Source of the DNA: Protopterus annectens
Lineage: Eukaryota > Chordata > Ceratodontiformes > Protopteridae
Direction: 5' to 3'
Length of the DNA: 64,000 nt
NCBI RefSeq assembly: GCF_019279795.1
Contig: NC_056743.1
Span: forward strand, 629,827,215 to 629,891,214
The notes under the pieces were generated by a model. The model saw only the letters and a program-made list of their open reading frames with translations. It had not been told where the DNA came from and did not search any database. Below, in pieces: positions 47,141-57,400 of the stretch. The stretch's first letter is position 1. Each line of letters opens with the position of its first letter. The translations under genes and the position numbers were made by a program.

Positions 47141-49035
47141 AGTTGTTTACTGAGATACTGCCCTGCATCCCCAGATAACATAAATATCAGAAATGGAATG
47201 AATTGCTCTGTTATTGTTTGCTTTGATCTGCAATCCAGTTTTCTTAAGTAGCCCTTGATATATTTGCCAATGGAGTTCCTAAATTAGATTAAATTTTGTT
47301 AGTTGAAAGCAGCAGAAGCAGACATTTAGAAATTTTGAGAGGCACAGATCCTGGGATCACGTCGTTTCATTGAGATCTAGTTTATTAAATTCAATGCATG
47401 CAAACTGGATTCTTAGATATCTCATTTTAAAGAGGTTCTCTTTGATTTCAGTTGTGTATAATGTTTAGATGGGGCTTTAATTTGTGATTTTACAGTTGTA
47501 GCACATTGTATTAATTTTTCCTTGTTCTATTTTCCTTAAAATATGGCACCTTTTCTGTTAGATGTTTTCCTCTTTATTTGATCTTTTAATTATGGCTTTG
47601 TTTTTATTGTAGCAAAGTGCAACAACTGTGGCTCAGGGAAGGGCACTTAGCTTAATCACCTAATAAAAACATTTGGTGAGACCAAGCTCAAAGTTCAGCT
47701 TTCAATTCATGTTCAAAGATATGTTGGGTAGAAGCTCAAAGAAGTCATGCTTTTGTCTGCTGTCCAAGGTATCTGTTTTACTGAGTCCATAACGAATGGG
47801 TCATGATGCAAATCACTGCTGTCAGAGTCTAGTTCCAAAAACAGTAGTTGGGAAATGTAACTGGGTGACAATGGTTGGATATGTCCAAGTCAGTGTCAGC
47901 ACTACCCAGGAAGTTAGACAAGAGGTGAATGCATCTTTTGCTCCACTATCGATATGAGATTGATAATTTTTTTGATGTATGTACCTTGTCATACAGTGCT
48001 AAAATATTTTTTTCTGCGTGCTTTTTCTCCTTTGTTGCTTGCTGACCATCTGTTCTTCTGTTACTTGTGATCTTTCATTTCACTTGAGTGAGAATGAGAT
48101 GCAGCAGCTATCAGGGTTTTTGTAGTTTGATCCTATTCCCACTCCTAGTGAGTGACATGGACATTTGCATCACTGCACGACATCTTATGACCTCCTCTTA
48201 TATGTCAATGCTTCTTATACATACACACATGCAAATGAGGGCTACAAGCACTGGCTTGGTATATACATGCCACTGTCTTGCAAGCCTCCAGTTGAGATAT
48301 TGGCTGTTGTCCAACCAGAAACCATCTTACCCTCCCCCAAGATGGGGAAGCTGCTTGTACCTCAAAACATGAGACTGAAAATGTGAATATGGTGGTCCAT
48401 ATTTAGGAAAGTTCACAAACATTTAATAACTGTGTTAAGAACTTCATGTATTTTTGTTTCTGTTTGGTTTGTTGTGCATACCTCATGTCAATGAGATGTA
48501 CTACCTTTGCAACAGATGCAGCCAGACATATCATTTTGACAGCTTTACTTTACCCTCTTGGAGTGGCAATCGCATCAGATATACCAACATAATTTGTCCA
48601 TTTAGTCTATTCTTCAGTAATAAATCTGTCTACAGTCCTAAGATACTTCTATTTTATCTCCACTTTCTTCTCAAACAAATAACCCTTTTCACTGAAAAAT
48701 CTGACTCCCAAATAAACCTCAAAATATGGCCCAATGCTTTTTTTCTGGCAATATCAGATGACTCATCCCACTGGATAGAATATTTTCCATTAATTTTGAT
48801 TTTTACGTCACAACATTTTGACATGAAATGTAACTTGTCCCATACATCTATATGCAATATTGCTTCATAAGGGTATTGTTTTAAATTTCCTGGTAGCCTT
48901 GGTACCAGTCATGACCTTAAACATACGAACTGCAGATATTCACAAAAGCCATTCTCCAGTATAACTTATTTTAGATTAGGCTGTTCTTGGTGCCAGTAGG
49001 TAAAAGATCTCCAGCATAAATACCAAATCTGAGAC
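47141..49035. other. Unassigned DNA
   Basis: Frames up to 138 codons (48454-48870) occur, but they lack a recognisable domain and I do not call them genes. Confidence 0.4.
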
Positions 49036-49039
49036 AGCT

Positions 49040-49937
49040 TTGCTAAAGACCATTTGCATAGGTTAATTGGTAAGTACTAGGCTAGCTGCCATTAAAGCCT
49101 AGACAGTTTCTCTTTTTGTGCCCAAATTAACCTATCCCATTTGGTTAGGGATTGGTCTTACCCATCACAAGGTTGATAATTATTTATTACCCCCTAATGA
49201 GAATAACTGGGATTATACCATAGGGTTTACTATCAAAATTTCGAACCGTACTCCGTCAACTGTACTATCGTCGAACACGGAAGTTTGAAAACTGTAATAT
49301 CGATGTCAAAAAAACAATCTAGGAACAGGTTTTAACATGGGTCGAGGTAGGTGTTGAGTATTATTCCAAACTACAAACATTTCCCCTACCTCGACCCATG
49401 TTAAAACCCATTCCTAGATTGTTTTTTTGACATTGATATTACCGTTTTTGAACTTCCGTGTTCGATGATAGTACAGTCGACGGAGTACGGTTTGAAATTT
49501 TGATAGTAAACCTACCATAGATAATTTGAGGGGACCCATTCATGTGATATAGCATTTCTGAGGTGCCTCTGTTCATTAGTAGTGCAGGGGGCAGTCCTGG
49601 GGTAAATTTTCTGTTTCCTATTCATAGATCCATGTTGTGCTTGATATAGACAGGAATGAGCTTTGTTTTATGTAGCTGGGGAGTCTGTTCCAGAGCACGG
49701 GTAGCCTCTGTGAGATGTACCTGTCCCTCCACACCATTCTGTTTGTGTTGCAGAAGAGCTTTAGATCCCTAGACTGAGTTTTTCTGCTGGCATTTAACTT
49801 GCTGATGTGAAATGAGCATCAGTATTGGGTCAGAGGATGCCTTGTATGCCAGATACAGGTCACCTATTAGCAATGTTGTTTAGGACTTATATCCTTTCAG
49901 TAAAGTAGCTCTGTGGCCATTCCAGTTGTTGCATGTA
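49040..49937 (-). mobile_element. CR1-type LINE, copy VII (3' fragment) split by a MITE
   Basis: Minus strand: the coding end near 49930-49650 matches copy VI (catgcaacaactggaatggcc, ctgatgctcatttcacatcag, actcagtctagggatctaaag). The 3' UTR is interrupted at 49226-49512 and continues to the tail near 49040-49080 (ctagcctagtacttaccaattaacc). Its 5' side ends where the tail of the L2-like LINE begins. Confidence 0.75.
49226..49512. mobile_element. 287-bp palindromic MITE with 8-bp target duplication
   Basis: The two ends (ggtttactatcaaaatttc...) form inverted repeats of about 128 bp with roughly ten mismatches around a loop near 49355-49380. The 8-bp taccatag flanks both sides (49218-49225 and 49513-49520). 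CR1 copy VI has the unoccupied version of this site (ctgtggta at 46467-46474 in the same CR1 orientation). An 8-bp duplication is typical of hAT or P superfamily elements; the termini do not tell which. No coding capacity. Confidence 0.9.
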
Positions 49938-50336
49938 TCTATACAGATTTATTTTATTTTATTTATTATTTATTTGCAGTTGGTTTACCAGGATAGTCCA
50001 TTGGGCCAAAAAGAACCCGTTTTCAATGGAGTCCTGGGGAGAAAAGCTCCAGCACAGACAAATTAGGTACATACACAAGATTGCTAAATATAATTATAAT
50101 TATACAAGTAGTAGATAAAACATTTAGCTCAAAAATTCAAGAAGCATTCAAAACAATACAATAAATGAAGATTAATGTGAAGTAAGTGAGCTGAGACAGT
50201 AATGTGATTTACATAACAGAGTTGTAATTGAGAAGGAACATAACATTACATTACAGAGTAGTTATTCTGAAGGAACACAAGCTTTGTTAGGTAAAGTTGA
50301 GTATCAAAGCATAAAGGAGGTTAAGATATCATCTAT

Positions 50337-53330
50337 TTATGAGGGGTGGGAGCAAGAACAATCCCATTGGGACCTGAGATGTGTATGGAGAGATTTTTTG
50401 AATATGTAGTGATTAGAGGTGGTACGAATGGATGGTGGGAGTGAGTTCCAGAGACGGGAAAGGTTAAAGGATAGTAAGTGTTTACCTGGGGGATAAGATG
50501 GTTTATGAACTTCTAGTAGGTTTTGATTGTTAGACCTTAAGACTCTATTTGGTAGGTGCATTTTGAAGGCAGAAGACAGGGAGGGACAAAGAGAGGGGTT
50601 GAGAATGAGCTTATGAGCTAAAGTCAGCTGTATATAGATGAGATGATTAGATAGTTCAAGCCAATTTAGTTTTTGGAGAGAGGAACAGTGGTGGGTGGAG
50701 GACCTGTGGCTATTAGCAAATTTGGCAATTTTGTTATAGCAGGAGGAAAGCTGTTTTTTTAGAGAGGTCTGAAGATTAGTCAGTAATGGAGCCCCGTAGA
50801 GGAGGGAGGGACTGAGAAAGGAGGAGGCGAGAGTGATTTTGGAGGAGCTTGTAAGATACTGATTCTGACGGTAGAGCATACCTAGTTTTTGATGTTTTTT
50901 TTTAATATTTAGTTGTAGATGGGAGTTGAAATTAAGCTGGTTGTCAATTTGAACACCTAGTAGCTTAGTTTCAGATACCAGTTCCAAGGGTGAGTTATTT
51001 TGGCTGGTAATTGAGAAAGAGTTTATATCGAAGGAAGTGGATTTGGAGGGGGTAAATACCATTAGTTTTGTTTTGGAGGCATTGAGTGCTAAGTGATTTA
51101 TTTTCATCCAATGCTCAGTAATTGAAAAAGCTTCCTGAGTAAGTTTTTGGAGCAGAGAGGAAGAGGTGGCAGAGCAGATAATGGTAGAATCATCTGCATA
51201 TTGGATGATGTTTGCAAATGGAATGGATTTGTGGAAATCGTTTATAAATATATTAAAGAGGAGGGGACCAAGAATAGATCCTTGGGGAACTCCAGTGGGG
51301 GTACTAAGGAAAGAGGAAGTGGCCTTTTTCCATATTACAGCTTGGTATCTATTTGATAAATAACTGGAGAACCAATTTATGGAGGAGGGAGAGAGGTTAA
51401 GTTCTGACAGTTTGGATAGGAGCAGGCTGTGTGAGATAGTGTCGAAGGCCTTGGAGAGGTCAAGTAGTAAGGTAGAGACAATGTGGCCGGAATCGCGTGC
51501 TCTATTAACAGTCTCAAGAAAGAACAGGAGGGCTGTCATAGTGCTATGATTTGGCCTGAATCCATGTTGTGTAGGGGTTAAAAGGTTGTTATCTAAGAGA
51601 TGTGGTAAGAGTTGAAGTTGGATACACTTTTCCAGAAGTTTAGATATGGGGGACAGGATAGCAATAGGATGGAAGTTGTTGACGTTGCAATTGTTGCCTC
51701 CTTTATGGAGGGGGATGATAAAGGCTTGCTTCCACAGTTGGGGCACTGTGTATTCATGGATAGAGCGGTTGATTAGAATGCTAATGGGATAGGCAATTGC
51801 TTCTGCGGCTATACTTAGGAAGTAAGAGGGAATGTTGTCAGGAGCGTTGGTACATGGCTTCAGTTTCTGAAGGAGTTTCTTTATAGTGGAAGTGGGTATA
51901 GGTTTAAATGAGAATAGAGAAGAATGGGGAGAGAGAGAAATCGAGGAAGATACGGGTGATGACGGGGTTAGAGTAGTGGATGAGGTGGAAGATAGACAGT
52001 GAGAAGATGAGAATGAGGAGGAAGTGGTAATGAGGGGAGGGTTGTTTGCGGGAGAGGGTGGGGGTGTATTAGATAGTGAGGTGGAGCATGTGAAGGAGGA
52101 GGTGAGTTTGCTAATAGAGTCGATGAAAAAGGAGTTGAACTGCGTAGCTAGATCTAAGTCTGGGCTATTTGGGTCTGGGGTTGGGGTGTGTGGTTTGCTG
52201 GGGTTAAGGAGGGTAGAGATCCCCTTCCAGAATCTTTGAGGGTTAGTTTTATTGTTGTTTTGGAGTGTGAAGAAGTATTTTTGTCTGTCAGAGATTATAA
52301 GCTTTTTTACTTTATTTCGAAGGGTTTTGTATGCAATATGTTGTTCTGGGTTCTTATTTCTCAGATAGAGTCCCCAGGCTTTGTCTCTAAGGCGCATAGT
52401 TGATAGTGTGGTTTTGGTTAGCCAGGGGGCAGAATTTGTTTTTATTCTTTTTGTTCTTAGAGGTGCTTGGGAATCAAGTATTTCTAAGAATGTAGAGTTG
52501 AAGTGAGCAACTGCATCTTCTAAGGGTAGTGTCTTTAGATTGTTCCAATTAATTGCTTTCAGGGAATATAAGAAGGTTGATGGGTTAAAGTTTTTGTCAT
52601 TGCGGGTAGTGATGTAGTTATGGGTGCGGTAAGAGATACAGGGGAGTCGGCGAGTGAAAATAGGCAGGTGATCGCTAAGAGGGTCGGGAAAAATACCACT
52701 GTCTGAGAAATAGTGGGGATGTGACACTAGAATCCAGTCAACGATGGTCCCACAGCAGGGGTTTTTTGATGGGTGTGTTATTGTGTTGATTAGCTGGGAA
52801 AAGTTATATAGGTTGATATTAAGAGGGTTGGTTGGAGACTGGATGGAGGCCCAGTTGATATTTACATCTCCTAAGATTATGGTTTCATTGCTGATATTGT
52901 TTGAGAGCCATGAGAGGATGTTTTCAAGTGTGGAAATATTGTCCCCTGGGGGGATGTAGAGGGATGCTAGACATATGTGTTTGTGCTTATTAACTTGCAG
53001 GAGAGTGAGGAGTACTTCAGCGTTGTTAAATTTTGGAGTAGGTTTGTCGTAGGGGATAACTAGCAAGGAAGAAGAATATAGGAGAGCAACTCCACCGCCT
53101 TTTTTCTGGGTCCTGTCTTTTCTAATGATTGAATAGCTGGGTGGAGTTATTTCAGAGTCTTTTATAGAGGGTTTTAACCATGTTTCTGAAATAGATAGTA
53201 TGTCAGGTTTGTTATGCATGAGCCATGCATGGAGGGTAAGGACTTTATTGACTATACTTTGTGAGTTTAGAGAAGTAAATAATATAGGCCTGTGTGAGGA
53301 GGAAGAGGCCAGGGTTGGGATGGATGTCAC
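50337..53330 (-). CDS. L2-like LINE endonuclease/reverse transcriptase, long open frame
   Basis: A 997-codon uninterrupted frame. Order: apurinic-like endonuclease (residues about 15-235: N in SLNSQS near 22, E49 in S-E-T-W, G-D-V-N 154-157, S-D-H 219-221), linker with a Ser/Thr/Pro-rich stretch (410-475), and reverse transcriptase (LDLSKAFD 623-630, GVPQGS 680-685, Y-A-D-D 711-714). A C-terminal region runs to residue 997. All catalytic residues I can check are present. The protein would nick DNA and prime cDNA synthesis from element RNA. The first codon shown is GTG and is probably not a real start: homology continues from the upstream frame, so translation likely began at 53676 before a one-base indel near 53305-53330. 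Confidence 0.85.
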   Translation of the reverse strand: MTSIPTLASSSSHRPILFTSLNSQSIVNKVLTLHAWLMHNKPDILSISETWLKPSIKDSEITPPSYSIIRKDRTQKKGGGVALLYSSSLLVIPYDKPTPKFNNAEVLLTLLQVNKHKHICLASLYIPPGDNISTLENILSWLSNNISNETIILGDVNINWASIQSPTNPLNINLYNFSQLINTITHPSKNPCCGTIVDWILVSHPHYFSDSGIFPDPLSDHLPIFTRRLPCISYRTHNYITTRNDKNFNPSTFLYSLKAINWNNLKTLPLEDAVAHFNSTFLEILDSQAPLRTKRIKTNSAPWLTKTTLSTMRLRDKAWGLYLRNKNPEQHIAYKTLRNKVKKLIISDRQKYFFTLQNNNKTNPQRFWKGISTLLNPSKPHTPTPDPNSPDLDLATQFNSFFIDSISKLTSSFTCSTSLSNTPPPSPANNPPLITTSSSFSSSHCLSSTSSTTLTPSSPVSSSISLSPHSSLFSFKPIPTSTIKKLLQKLKPCTNAPDNIPSYFLSIAAEAIAYPISILINRSIHEYTVPQLWKQAFIIPLHKGGNNCNVNNFHPIAILSPISKLLEKCIQLQLLPHLLDNNLLTPTQHGFRPNHSTMTALLFFLETVNRARDSGHIVSTLLLDLSKAFDTISHSLLLSKLSELNLSPSSINWFSSYLSNRYQAVIWKKATSSFLSTPTGVPQGSILGPLLFNIFINDFHKSIPFANIIQYADDSTIICSATSSSLLQKLTQEAFSITEHWMKINHLALNASKTKLMVFTPSKSTSFDINSFSITSQNNSPLELVSETKLLGVQIDNQLNFNSHLQLNIKKKHQKLGMLYRQNQYLTSSSKITLASSFLSPSLLYGAPLLTNLQTSLKKQLSSCYNKIAKFANSHRSSTHHCSSLQKLNWLELSNHLIYIQLTLAHKLILNPSLCPSLSSAFKMHLPNRVLRSNNQNLLEVHKPSYPPGKHLLSFNLSRLWNSLPPSIRTTSNHYIFKKSLHTHLRSQWDCSCSHPS

Positions 53331-53676
53331 CAGATAAAAGACTGGTAATGAGATGAAAGATTGGGTTAGAAAGGTAATAGAGTAGAGTAAGGAAACAATT
53401 AGGGTCTGTTGTGATGGTCAAGGGGTCTTTAGTTACTATGGGGATAGGGTTTTTCTGAGAGGAGTAAACTTTGAATGAGAAGGTTAGGAGCTGTGTTATT
53501 GGGTATAGATGGGGAGAAATAGGAGAGTGTAAGGGTGAGAGAGGGGAGTTCAGATGGTAGGTTGTGTGATAAAGTTGTGAATGGTAAGAAGTAGGAGGTT
53601 GGGTGAGGTAATAAAGATATGATAGTTTAAGAGATAGTAATAGTAAAATAAAGATGGATGAAGGATTTAAAGGCAT
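53245..53676 (-). CDS. N-terminal frame of the L2-like LINE with a 2A-like motif
   Basis: 143 codons from an ATG at 53676. The N-terminus is strongly hydrophobic (residues 8-22, I-L-L-L-L-S-L type) and could act as a signal or membrane segment. Near residue 115 it reads L-L-S-G-D-I-H-P-N-P-G (53308-53331 for the last eight residues). This is close to the 2A peptide pattern D-x-E-x-N-P-G-P, with His at the Glu position. After N-P-G this frame runs into unrelated residues, while the endonuclease frame begins at the same bases in another phase. 2A-like peptides at this position are known in APE-type non-LTR elements. Confidence 0.7.
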   Translation of the reverse strand: MPLNPSSIFILLLLSLKLSYLYYLTQPPTSYHSQLYHTTYHLNSPLSPLHSPISPHLYPITQLLTFSFKVYSSQKNPIPIVTKDPLTITTDPNCFLTLLYYLSNPIFHLITSLLSGDIHPNPGLFLLTQAYIIYFSKLTKYSQ

Positions 53677-54583
53677 GTTGAAAAGGTTACTTGGTGTTAA
53701 GTGTTACAGTTATCTTATATATGTTATAAGTTTATTGCGCAGTGGCAAGAAGAAAAAGTTTGACAAGGTCGAGTGGAGTGAAGAGTTAGTAAGAGTGGAG
53801 CTGGAGGGAAAGGTAGTTAAGTGGGTGAGAGTTTAGAATTGAAGTGTATTATTATAGATTAGCTGTAGGTGTGGTTATAATTGGATAATAGGCTGGTAGG
53901 GGTGTGTCTAGGGAGTTGTGGGCTGATTGGTGTAGGGAGGAAGTGGGTGTAGTAACAAGAGGGATATAGCTAGAGGTACTGGGGGCTGGTGGGATTTGGG
54001 GGCAGGGTAGGGGAGCGGAGTGAGCCCGAAGGGTGAAAAGAGCGGGAAGACACCAGGAGAGGATCGAGAGCCAATCAGTGGAGCATAGGTTACAGGAGAG
54101 TAAGTTGTAGCAGGGTAAGAAGGGTTCTATATTTAATAGGTAAAGTGGGCAAAAGTATGGGTGAGAAAGTGAGGAATGCAAGTAATAGCAGAGAAAATGC
54201 AAGAAATGAGTGAGGAAAAGTAATGACAGTGAGGAGGGGATGCCCTCTAGTGGCCAAATGCAGAAGTGCACTAGGCCCACTAGGAAGGTCTTGGGACTGA
54301 ATAGGATGGAATAAGGGAGAGCTGGAAATATTCAGATAAAGATGGGAGAGAGAATGGAGAGGGAGAAATAGGAAGGGTTTAGGCTGATGGCTGTCCTGGC
54401 AGGGAGATAGCTTACAAAAACTAACAAGCAGGAGTTAAAAGTTGTAGAAGCCCAAGTAGCAATTGATGCACATACTTTCTTAGTTTCCACTGGGAGACTC
54501 TGTTCCAATTTCCAAAATGGGGATTGAGGCAGCAGAGCAGTATATTTCCTAAGCAAAAGTATGGATGGAGTAGGTGACTTTAG

Positions 54584-55560
54584 TTGAATGTATGTATCCA
54601 CCCAGGCGAGGTCCCAAGGGAGTTTAGAGAGGGTGATAATTTTGATAGTTTTATTCATATGTTTGAAAAGGTATGTAGACAGTATAATGCTGACCAAGGG
54701 TTCTGGGTACATTTCTTGACCCCCTTACTCCATGGTAAAACTATAACTGCTGTTTCTAAATTGTCTGATACCGATCGTTTAAACTATGATAAAGTTAAAC
54801 AATGTTTACTGGAATGTTTTAAGTTAATAAATGTTGAGCAGTTGGTTTAATGGCTAAGGTGTTTACCTTACAGACACATAGTGCAGGGTTTGATTCTTAC
54901 ATGGGGTAACTGGCTAGGCTTAAAATGGCCCACAAGGGCAATTAGTCTCATACTAACCTATGACCTAACTCAAGCTTACATAAGCATAGACACAAAGACA
55001 CAAGGCAGATTAAAGTGTATGCGTTTATATTTCTGAAGTAAGCACTTATTTTCATAGGTGGATGAGTGGGTGTTAGGTCACCACTTCTGAATGGCTGGCA
55101 GACCTTTTGGAACAAGCTTAGCACTCTGCCTGAGGACATAAAAATCTGGTTGGCAGACCGGGAGTATAATTCTGCAGATGAGCTAGGGAGAAAAGGGGAT
55201 CTCTACTTAGCAAGCAGGGCACCTCTGCAAAAGAAGGGGATACCCAGTGCTGCACATGGATATACGGGAACCCATGGTTGGCAAACTAAACCATCCCAAC
55301 AGAGTCCACCAGTAACAGGGGAAGCCACTAGTTCAGGTACATGGCCAGGATCAAAGGTTAGAAGTTTTAAATGTAATCAGAGGGGCCATATAGCATACAA
55401 ATGTCTACTGAAGCAAGGTGGAGAACAAAAGGTGAGGGAGCCAGCAAGTGGGAATAACAGCATGCCAGTGGTAAGTTGCCTGGAGACAACAGGGGTACCA
55501 AACTATCACTGGAGTTTGTACCCTATCTTAATGGATGGAAAACAGGCCACTGGCTAAGAG
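54584..55560 (+). pseudogene. Gypsy gag remnant with SCAN-like fold and zinc knuckle
   Basis: Positions 54584-54840 encode FREGDNFDSFIHMFEKVC, then LTPLLHGKTITAVSKL and YDKVKQCLLECFKL, the helical pattern shared by Gmr1-type gag and vertebrate SCAN domains. No ATG opens this piece (the first codon after the stop is TTG). After the SINE insert, 55066-55557 gives LPEDIKIWLADRE, ADELGRKGDLYLASRAP and a knuckle F-K-C-N-Q-R-G-H-I-A-Y-K-C near 55370-55405, whose first Cys has become Ser. Gag builds the particle and binds RNA through the knuckle. Confidence 0.7.
54838..54966 (+). mobile_element. tRNA-derived SINE with CR1-type tail, copy 2, inside gypsy gag
   Basis: The head gttggtttaatggctaaggtgtttacc...gcagggtttgattctta shows box A- and box B-like elements. 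It is followed by ggctaggcttaaaatggcccacaagggcaattagtctcatactaacctatgacct, the CR1 3' end. It interrupts gag after the ECFKLI segment. About 130 bp. Confidence 0.75.
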
Positions 55561-56229
55561 AAACACAGCCCCTGACATAACCATTGTGAAGCCTGCAGTG
55601 GTTAAAGAGGAGCAGTACTTGCTTGAGCAGTCCACTCCATCAGAGCTTTAGGAGGAACGCCATTCCAAATACCTTTGGCCAGGTTTCACCTTGACTGAGA
55701 AGGTGGAAAAGGAAGCAAACAGGTAGGTGTGTTTGAAGATATCCCTGCAAATGTCTTGATAAGGAATGATTTTGATAAGGCAGTACCTTATGTGCATGCA
55801 GTTACACGCAGTCAGGCTTGGAGATAGGCATGTGCATCTGGTTGCCTGGGGGAGGCCCAGACAGACCCAACATCTTAAGCTGGAGCTGGTGATGTGTCTA
55901 TTTCAGGGAGGGAGCTACCCTGTAGCAGTAAGCCTGAAAGTGAGTCACATCTGCTGGTAGGTACTGATGTTCCTGTGGACAGGATGACTGCAAGGACAGA
56001 GGTGAGTGGTAGTACCTAGGTTGACACTGATGCACCTCTGTCAGAAGATTTTTTTTGTGGAAAATGAGCTGGGAAGGGTCACAAAGGTAAAGTTGAGACA
56101 GGCTCACCTTTACCTTGAGGGAAGTAGCTAAGGAGGGACCTGATTCTCAAGGAAAATGGGAGTTTGTATACTGGAACAAAGGGTTACTGTACAGAGAGTG
56201 GACCCCTGAGGGAGGGCTAGAGTGCTAGA

Positions 56230-57400
56230 GGGTAAGGTAATACAGCAGTTGGTAGTGTCCAGAGCCTACTGTCTGACACTTCTAGCCATAGCCCATGACA
56301 TTCCTTTTGCAGGTCATGTGGGCATAAAGTGTAAAGTGTACCAAGGGATGTATTATACAGAACTTTTATTGACCTGGTATTGCAAGGGATGTAACAGTGT
56401 ACTGCAGGACCTGAGAGCAGTGCCAAAAGGTAGGCAAGGCAGGAGACGAGGTCAAAGCTTCCTTGTTGCCTTTGCCTGTGATTGAAGAGCCATTTCATGG
56501 AGTAGCTATGGATACTGTGGGGCCTCTGAGTACCCCAAGTTCTACAAAGAAGAAGAAGTATATCTTGGTTGTAGTAGATTATGCTACTAGATACCATGAG
56601 GTGATGACTCTGTCCGCCATCCAGGTAGAGAAGGTGGCAAATGCTTTGTTAGAGTTTTTCAGCAGGTAGGTTTCCCAAGAGAAACACTGACTGACAGAGG
56701 AGCCAATTTCATGTCAGACCTGCTGGCTTGTCTGTGGAAATGCTGTGGGGTAAAGCACCTAAAGACCACCCCTACCACCTCCAGACTAATGGTCTTGTGG
56801 AGAGGTTAAACTCTACACTAAATACCATGCTATGAGCATTTGCAGACCAGTTTAAGAGAGAGTAGGATAACTATTTGCCATATCTGCTGTTTGCATATAG
56901 AGAGATACCCCATGAATCCATAGGTTTTTTTATCCTTTGAGTTGCTGTATGGGCATAGGGTGAGGGAGGGGGGCTTTAGATTTGATTCATGATGAGTGGG
57001 AGGGTGAGTGTGAATCACACAAGGAGTCTATTGTGGTGTATGTCCTAAACCTCAGGACAAGGCTTAGGGAGCTCATAGCCTTGACCCAAGAGAACCTGGC
57101 AGGAGCCCAACAGCAGAAAAAGGTCTGGTATGACAAGAATGCTCAAGCCCAAGAGTATGGTGAGCACAGCTGGTTATGGTGCTCATTAAGTTGCAGGCAG
57201 CTTGGGAGGAACCCTTCAAAGTGGTAAGGAAAGTCAGTGATGTTAATTACATGGTAAACGTGCTAGGCAGGAGGCAGGGGCACAGATTGTACCATGTTAA
57301 TATGATGACGCTTTACCATGATAGGGGGGCCCAGGTGCTGAGTATTTGCAGTGGATGGGAGGAGGAGTCTGAAGGGGATCTGGTAATCACAGACCTGATG
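56230..57400 (+). pseudogene. Gypsy integrase remnant
   Basis: The N-terminal zinc region near 56295-56410 (H-D-I-P-F-A-G-H with H-x-H spacing, then C-K-G-C-N). The core: PFHGVAMDTVGPL (56495, first catalytic Asp), ILVVVDYATRYHEVM, LTDRGANFMSDLL (about 56690-56720, second Asp) and LLFAYREIPHESIGF (56888). The C-terminal GPY/F-like part is PFKVVRKVSDVNYMVNVLGR, then HVNMMTLYH (57210-57310). It spans several frames, with stops near 56668 and a deletion where the catalytic Glu is expected (around 56760). It would have joined cDNA to the host chromosome; dead here. Confidence 0.75.

Larger units (their letters stand above)
49940..54335 (-). mobile_element. L2-like (CR1/L2-group) LINE copy B, near full length and nearly intact
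   Basis: About 4.4 kb on the minus strand. A 5' region (54335-53680, C- and T-rich on the coding strand), an N-terminal frame 53676-53245 with a 2A-like motif, a 997-codon endonuclease/RT frame 53330-50337, and a 3' UTR of about 400 bp with gagaaaagctccag (50040-50053) and an (AAAT)n-type tail at about 49945-49975. The 5' limit is approximate. One frameshift separates the two frames. It sits between CR1 copy VII and the gypsy relic. Confidence 0.8.

Noticed and set aside
48454..48870. 138-codon plus-strand frame, candidate host exon
   Set aside because: No domain, no splice context that I can defend, and a hydrophobic/aromatic composition typical of random AT-rich frames.
53852..54280. 142-codon minus-strand frame upstream of the 2A-bearing frame, possible LINE ORF1
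   Set aside because: It is Leu/Ser/Pro-rich with no RNA-binding, coiled-coil, zinc or esterase motif. I treat it as the C- and T-rich 5' UTR of the L2-like LINE.
54332..54712. 126-codon minus-strand frame
   Set aside because: It overlaps the SCAN-like gag text on the plus strand and has no recognisable domain of its own.
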